From Marsupella aquatica (taxonomy: Eukaryota > Marchantiophyta), in the NCBI GenBank assembly GCA_973895155.1, contig OZ316895.1:8122001-8186000 (forward strand): a stretch of 64,000 nucleotides of DNA, read 5' to 3'. The notes beneath the pieces are model-generated. The model was not told the DNA's origin. It made no database searches and saw nothing but the letters and a program-made list of their open reading frames with translations. This document shows positions 58,401-64,000 of this stretch, in pieces (positions within the stretch are counted from its first letter, which is position 1; every line of letters starts with the position of its first letter). The position numbers were made by a program, and so were the translations under genes.

Positions 58401-58890
58401 AACTCCGTTACCAGGAGGGGTACTGGCCGAAGGACAAGCCGAGACACAAGCCCCGGTGCCGGAGGTAGGTAGCAAAGGGAAGGGACCAGCTACCGAAACA
58501 GGGAAGAAGAAGAAGCGAAAACCTTCTGGGTCTGGGAGTTATACGGCTTACCAAGCCGTTGTGACCCAGGAGGTCAACCCGACACCAACTTCCGGCATGG
58601 TCACGGCAGTAGATCCACCTATTGAAGAAGGTGGAGATGATAGGCCCGAGGGTGGGACAGCTATTGATGAAGCCGAGGTACCGGATCCTCCACTAGAACA
58701 TGTCGGGGAGGCCGAAGCCGTATCAAAGGCCGTGACCAATGCTGAGGCCGAAGCCGAGGGTGGACCCAGTCAAGCCGATGAAGAGTTGACTCGGTCCGGG
58801 GCAGGTAATCTGTTAGAGGACGGACCGACAGCAGTGGCTGCGGGGGAAGCATTGGGGGCGTCCATTGAGGATCCGCCACCGGTGTCGTGA
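55425..58890 (+). pseudogene. Decayed ~1,150-codon ORF: globular N-part, Pro/Ala-rich linker, long coiled coil, acidic tail
   Basis: Separate open stretches are one former gene. Frame 3 is continuous from 55425 to about 56500, broken by TAG 55863 and TAG 55938. After one frameshift near 56500, frame 1 runs to TGA 58888, broken by TAG 57010, TGA 57172 and TAG 58348. The N-part (VAHFWGCLFERATEYI, VYGKDFYLTPRVIAEVFGLS) recalls the plant-mobile-domain-like proteins carried by some plant transposons, but I cannot confirm this. A P/T/A/E-rich linker at 56600-57000 leads to a coiled coil of nearly 300 residues, rich in E, K, Q and L (57530-58350), and then a basic KKKKRKPS patch and an acidic, proline-rich tail. 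It lies directly upstream of the probable Gypsy LTR. It may be an accessory ORF of a large retroelement or a separate non-autonomous element. Confidence 0.6.
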
Positions 58891-59949
58891 CGGTGCAAGG
58901 GCGCCGTTCCTTTTAGGAAGGGCGGACGTGGAGGTAGGAGGCGTGAGTGGGCAGGGCGGGCTCAGATCTCCAAGTTTAGGATTAGGATCAAGACCAGGAG
59001 ACGGCCCTGACACTTAGATTAGTGGGATGGCGGATCCACTAGTAGGAGCAACACTTGTGCTCCTGCCTCGCTGTACAGTTAGATAGATTACAGGTAGGAT
59101 AGATTAAGCTTACGCAGCGAAGTTCTGGACAGATCCACTGCCAGGATAAATACTTGGGCAGCGAGGAGTCCAGGGCCTCTTCTTTAGCAAGTTTTTAGTT
59201 GCACCAGCAGGGCTGGGATCAAGTAGTAAGAGAAGCTCTCGGTTAGTTATACAGTGACCCTTGTGTATATTCATGTTTCCTCATGCCTAAGAACTGAATA
59301 GAGTTGGCCTCACGGCTTAGTTCGCAGAGCTTGTGTATGAGATGTACTGTTTGTATGGCAAGTGCATGGTATAACTCAGTCAGAAGGAGTCATTTTGCTA
59401 TTTGTGTGTCGCATTAACTTGTATGAAGAGTGCCCACATCAATGAAGGGAAGTAGCAAGGGAGTGAGAGTTGGATATGTCGAGCTGAGAGAGGTCTTAGC
59501 GGCTTAACCAAGCCAATTGGGGATCATTCCGGCGGCGGAATCCAAACATACCTAATGGAAGACCAGGAGAGGAATACAAGGGAAGGCCTAGAATAGGCCG
59601 GCTAAGTATCTCATGACCCGATGAAGGATCTGTCCAGTATATGTGTGTAAAATGTTAATAGTAGTAGAAGGAGAATTTGCAGCGTCCCATGCCGCTAAGC
59701 CCCGAAAACGGCCTCGCCAAGGATGAAACCTGTGGGAATCGGCTTGAGCAAGGGGGTTTTCTTGGATTTGGGGAGCCATGGGACGCACCACAAGAGCAAG
59801 TGCAGCTTCGTATGGGAGGGGCCGCTGGAGGTGCAAGGGGCACTAGGATGCTTGCTCAAGGTATTACGTGGAGGCGTTCGGGCACCGGGGGCACTTAGGC
59901 GTGAGTGCTGGGATTGGTGAGGGCGCTGGGTGGTGAGGTCCACCACTTG
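58891..59949 (+). repeat. Probable 5' LTR of the Gypsy element
   Basis: About 1.06 kb of non-coding DNA ends just before a tRNA-Met primer site, the position of a 5' LTR. A TATA-like GGATAAATAC lies near 59144. The 3' LTR is outside the window, so the left border is unknown; TGACACTTAG at about 59009 is one possible start. A purine-rich stretch at 58917-58955 could be the tract of an element lying upstream. Confidence 0.5.
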
Positions 59950-59961
59950 TGGTATCAGAGC
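59950..59961 (+). other. Primer-binding site of the Gypsy element (initiator tRNA-Met)
   Basis: TGGTATCAGAGC, matching initiator tRNA-Met, 131 bp upstream of the gag ATG. Confidence 0.85.
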
Positions 59962-60092
59962 GATTGCTGGCATAGACACTGGGCCGGAGTTGTGCTAAGT
60001 CAGAATCCAAAAATCTTAACGGATTTTTGCGGGGACTTAGTGCTTCAACGTGTCCGGCGAGTCGACTACGGGTAGATTCGATCGCTGGGAAC

Positions 60093-61520
60093 ATGGCTAA
60101 AAACACTCGTACAAAGAGTGGCAAGCAGGCTCCCCCCACCAAGGGGAGAGCCCAAGTTCAAGATGAACAGAAGGAGGACGGGTCGACTTCCCTAGACGAA
60201 CGTTACAAGCAGGATGAAGAAAACGCAACGGCCAAACCGTCAACCACTACGGCAAACAAAGCAAGTGCAGGGCGCCGTCAACTTAAAGGGAAGGAGGCGG
60301 TTGATCCTTCAGAGGATGGGTCGGACAACGATGACTCCGACGCAACCGCAAGCGACGACAACGTTGAAGCTAAGACAAAGGAAGAGGGTCAGGACCCGGA
60401 GGAGGAACTGATCCCAACCTTGAGAGGGTTGAACGCGGAACCAGAGGATGATGTCGAGTCGGACATCATCGTGGATAATTTGACCAAGCAGAACCAGGAT
60501 GATGCGGGTGATATCTCAGTCCCGGGAGGTCATGGTACTCGCAAAACGCGGGGTGTTTCACCAAAATCCACAAGAGAACCTAAGGACAGGCGACCCGCAA
60601 AGGAAAGACGGTTGGATGACCTTCCTCATACAACCCGCAAGGGCCCGGCCGTTGACGACGGTCTGGATCCGTTGACGCAAGACCAACGACTCATTTATGA
60701 GCAGTTGGAACACAACAAGGGGGCCCAGATTAAGTACTTACTTAGTCTGGGTAGTCAGAGTGCGTCGCGTCCCGAGGGGGGAATGGTAGTTGGACGGAGT
60801 ATGTTCCAAGTGAACCAACTACCGACTCCTCCAACTTACGACGGGGCCTACGAGCAAAGTGGGCAAAAGTTCCTAAGTTGGCTCTCCACGATGGAGATTC
60901 ATCTCCAAGCATGTGTTGAGCGTTCCACTTGGGCTACCGCAGCCGCTCCTTACCTGAAGGACTATGCCTTGACTTGGTACAAGTCGTGGAAGAAGTCGCG
61001 AGAGGACTCCTCCTTGCCGTTAACTTGGGAAAACCTGGTTGAGGGTCTCCGTGCTCATGTCACCACTAAGTACCCAGAGCGGCACGCTCAAAAATGCGTA
61101 ACGGAGATGAGTTTCAGGGGTGATATCCAAAAGTTCATCACTTATTACCAAAATCAGTTGGCATGTATCCCGGCGGGACAAGAGACCCTACACACACAGC
61201 TTCACAACTTTATTGTGAAGCTCCCGCCGTTGCTCAGGGAAAAGTTGCAGGAAAAGCGTCATGAGTTCAAAACGCTTTCTGACGCCTTCGACAAGGCCAC
61301 TACATTGATGAATAACCAACCGGACTTGGCGAAGGTGGGTGGCAAGGGATCCGAGGGGGAAGCTGGGAAAGCAAAAGGTCCCGGGAATAAGCGAAAGCAA
61401 CCTGCGGGGGCGGGGGCCGGTGGTTTGGATCCCCAGCCCCAGAATGGAGAAGCTAAGCAAAATCGGAAGGCCAACAACTTTAAGAAAGGAGCCTCATCGG
61501 CACAGAAAGCAAAGAAGTAG
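60093..61520 (+). pseudogene. Gypsy gag gene, stop before the zinc knuckle
   Basis: Translation from the ATG at 60093 (MAKNTRTKSG) gives 475 residues; the frame is open from 60027, but 60093 is closer to the expected start. A long charged, disordered N-part (to about residue 210) precedes the retrotransposon gag domain, with FLSWLSTMEIHL, YALTWYKSWKK and LTWENLVEGLRAH. A basic C-tail follows. TAG at 61518 ends the frame, yet the CCHC knuckle follows in the same frame a few codons later, so the stop is probably a mutated CAG. Confidence 0.85.
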
Positions 61521-64000
61521 GCGACCATGGAGCAGAGGCGGGCTGAAGGTTCGTGCTTCACATGTGGCGCCATGGGCCATCAAAGTAAGGATTGTTCCAC
61601 GAAAGGTGGCAAGCCAAATGAAGATGGTAGAGGGCAGAAGAGCATTAAGGTAAGTATCGCTCTAACCGAACCCTTAGTAGCTGACAAGGTCCTTGTAGGG
61701 GATGTCCCTGACGGTGAGAGGATGTTGTTGCAAGAGAAGATACCTAAACTTAAGACAATGGATCCTGAAAAACTGATTTTTGTGAATATCACTTCTAACG
61801 GTAATTTGGGTGTTGCCTTGGTGGATACAGTCACGACCGCCTGCTTCATAAGTGGGCAGGCGGCAGCTCGTCTTGGGGTGGACGTGCAAGAGTTGTTACA
61901 ACCGTTAGTGTGCAAGTTCGCCAACGACACGAAGGGGATAGTGTCGAGAGTAGTGCATAGACTTCGGGTAGAGGTCATAGGCGAACAACAGATCCGCATG
62001 GCTAAGGGAGACGAGTATAAGACCGCGATGCGCACAAGGTTCGGATCCTATGAGTTTTTGGTTATGCCGTTCGGGTTGTGTAATACAACCACAACGTTCA
62101 TGAAGATGATGAATACCATCTTTCATGACTTGTTGGACCAAGGAGTGGTTGTCTTTATTGATGACATCCTAATCTACTTGAAAACGTTGGAGGAGCATGA
62201 GCAATTGCTCAGAGAAGTGTTCTCTCGCCTTCGTAAGGCTCGTCTCTTTGCTAAACCTAGCAAGTGCGAGTTTGCGATGAACGAGATTCAGTTCCTCGGC
62301 CATACCTTTACCCCGGAAGGGATTACGCCTAGTCAAGATAAGCTTAAGGAGATCAAAGAATGGGAGCGCCCATCCAATGTAAGGCAAGTTAGAGCCTTCT
62401 TAGGATTTATGGGGTTCTATCAGAGATACATGAAAGACTATGCGAGGATCGCGGGGCCCCTAAATGCGCTAACGTTGAAAAACAAAGTGTTTGTGTGGAC
62501 ACAGGATTGCGAGTTAGCATTCCTAGAACTTAAGCGGTTAATGATAACACCGCCAATTCTAAAGTTACCCGAGATGGGGAAGCCGTTCAAGATTTGGACA
62601 GACGCAAGTGATTATGCCATCGGCGCCTGTCTTCACCAAGATGGGCGTCCTGTGGCTTTCAAGTCATGTAAGTTGGAAAATCACTGGATCACGCCGGAAA
62701 GGGAAATGTATGTTGTGATCTACGCGTTGAAGAAGTGGGAGATTTACCTTAAGAACGGTCCCAAAGTGGTAATCCACACAGATAGCTCGCCGGCCATGTA
62801 CTTCAGTTCTAAGCCAAGGCTGAACCCCAAGGAAATGCGCTGGCAAATGTTCTTGGCGGATTTTGATTTCGAAGTCCGCCACGTTCCAGGGAAGACAAAT
62901 ACGGCAGCGGATGCATTATCGCGTAAGGACCAACATCGTGTCAATGGGATCACGATGCTCGAATCCGAGTGGCCAAAGGTTCTGGCCGCGGCGTATGGGG
63001 ATGACAGGTTAGCTAAGGATTGGCAAAGCAATGGGGGTAGCCGGGGCAAGGTAAGGCACGTATCGTTGGGGTTGGATGTGACGCATAATGTCCAGTTATG
63101 GCGATACAAGCAGAGGCGTGTGTACATACCAGAGTCTCTAAGGTTAGAGGTTCTGCAAAAGTACCCTAGGGAGGGCACGAAGGACAAGCTGCTACGTATC
63201 ACAGTATGTCGCAAGATGTGTATTGGCCGGATATGAAGCAATCGGTCCTTCAACATGTGCAAAGTTGTTACTCGTGCCAAAAGAACCGAACGGTCTATAG
63301 GGCAAAAGGAGGACTACTACAACCCTTACCAGTAGCTGCGGCTCCATGGGAGTCTATCTCCATGGACTTCATTGTTGGATTACCTGAGTCCCACGGCAGT
63401 AACTCCATCTTAACAATCGTGGATCATTTTTCCAAGATGACGTATTTCTTGCCTACTACGAAGATGGTTTCGGCCCGAGCGGTTGCCGATCTAGTATTTG
63501 ACAATGTCTTCTGACAATGGGGATTGCCGTTGCATATCCTGTCCGATCGCGATACCAAGTTCACGGGCCATTTCTAGAAGGCGTTGTTCCGGTTATCCGG
63601 AACGGACTTGACCAGGGGATCAGCGTATCATCATGAGACAGATGGCCAAACAGAACTGGTTAATGGTATTGTGGAGGACTACTTGCGTCACTTTGTGACA
63701 GCCAATCATAAAGATTGGGCGAAGCATTTAACAATGGCCGAGTTTAGGTATAACTCGACCAAGCATTTGGCGACAGGGTTTGCGCCGTTTGTGTTGGCCA
63801 CAAGGAGGACGCCAAGGGCGCCCTCCTGGTTTATAAATCCAGAAGCTTGGCGGACGGAAAGCAAGGTTCCTTCGGCGGATGATTTTATTCGAGAGCAGAG
63901 CCTAGTTGTGGAAGCGGCTACCAAGGGTATGACCCTTGCCCAAAGTCAGTACAAGGAGCAAGGGGATAAACATCAACGCCAGGTAAGCTTTGAAATTGGG
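61521..64000 (+). pseudogene. Gypsy pol gene: knuckle, protease, truncated RT, RNase H, integrase
   Basis: CFTCGAMGHQSKDC is a complete CCHC knuckle. The protease site reads DTVTTACFIS where D-S/T-G-A is expected, so the catalytic glycine is lost. About 60 residues later RT begins at IRMAKGDEYKTAMRTRFGSY, so the finger region and first catalytic aspartate are missing. The second site is intact as FIDD (62154-62165). RNase H has WTDASDYAIG, the TPEREM glutamate, HTDSSPA and NTAADALSRK. A frameshift between about 63160 and 63200 precedes the integrase zinc finger (CYSCQKN) and core (MDFIVGLPESHG, SDRDTKFTGHF), broken by TGA 63512 and TAG about 63575. The frame then runs to the window end. Confidence 0.88.

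Larger units (their letters stand above)
58891..64000 (+). mobile_element. Gypsy (Metaviridae) LTR retrotransposon, defective, cut by the window end
   Basis: The order LTR, primer site, gag, zinc knuckle, protease, RT, RNase H, integrase is that of Gypsy elements. The copy is dead: a TAG ends gag before its zinc knuckle, the protease triad is altered, the first part of RT is deleted, and integrase is shifted and carries two stops. The integrase C-terminus and the 3' LTR lie beyond 64000. Confidence 0.88.

Noticed and set aside
1-64000. tRNA, rRNA genes and CRISPR arrays
   Set aside because: I saw no tRNA-like B box within a cloverleaf, no rRNA core sequence, and no regularly spaced repeat-spacer array. 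The TGGTATCAGAGC sites are primer-binding sites, not tRNA genes.

Overview
The window reads as nuclear DNA of a land plant. It has spliceosomal introns with GT/AG borders, plant-type protein families (small heat-shock protein, PLS-type pentatricopeptide repeats, membrin SNARE, strictosidine synthase-like propeller, plant HNH protein), and Copia and Gypsy LTR retrotransposons primed by initiator tRNA-Met. The PPR sequence style and mixed AT-rich intergenic DNA suggest a seed-free plant (moss, lycophyte or fern), but I cannot name the species.

Layout. 1-3 kb: short tandem repeats, a solo Copia LTR and a long foldback hairpin. 3.4-3.9 kb: an intronless HSP20 gene behind a TATA box. 5.3-5.6 kb (minus): a short RRM protein like the RBM7 subunit of the nuclear exosome-targeting complex. 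8.6-9.8 kb (minus): a PPR fragment broken at both ends. 9.8-15 kb: no gene, several families of degenerate tandem repeats. 15.0-28.3 kb: two Copia elements (A and B) inserted 306 bp apart in GCAAGG-rich DNA. Both have paired LTRs, primer sites, purine tracts and target duplications, and both are coding-dead; B carries a nested 637-bp DNA transposon. 30.3-33.0 kb: a four-exon strictosidine synthase-like gene. 33-37 kb: repeats and hairpins. 37.0 kb: a possible 56-residue gene behind a TATA box. 37.8-42.0 kb (minus): a seven-exon HNH-domain gene that I pieced together from short exons. 47.6-48.3 kb (minus): a membrin (Qb-SNARE) gene. 50-53.3 kb: more repeat debris, including a diverged Copia LTR and an antisense Copia gag remnant. 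53.7-64 kb: GC-richer retroelement territory, with a decayed reading frame of about 1,150 codons for an unrecognised coiled-coil protein, a probable Gypsy 5' LTR, and Gypsy gag-pol running off the window end.

The host genes look like unrelated housekeeping or stress genes, with no shared pathway visible. The most unusual material is in the mobile fraction. Elements A and B share three in-frame stops although their LTRs belong to different subfamilies, which suggests both moved with proteins supplied by other copies. Most element-specific stops whose original codon can be inferred are C-to-T or G-to-A changes, as expected from decay of methylated cytosine. The large decayed coiled-coil ORF at 55.4-58.9 kb is the best candidate for something not well described.
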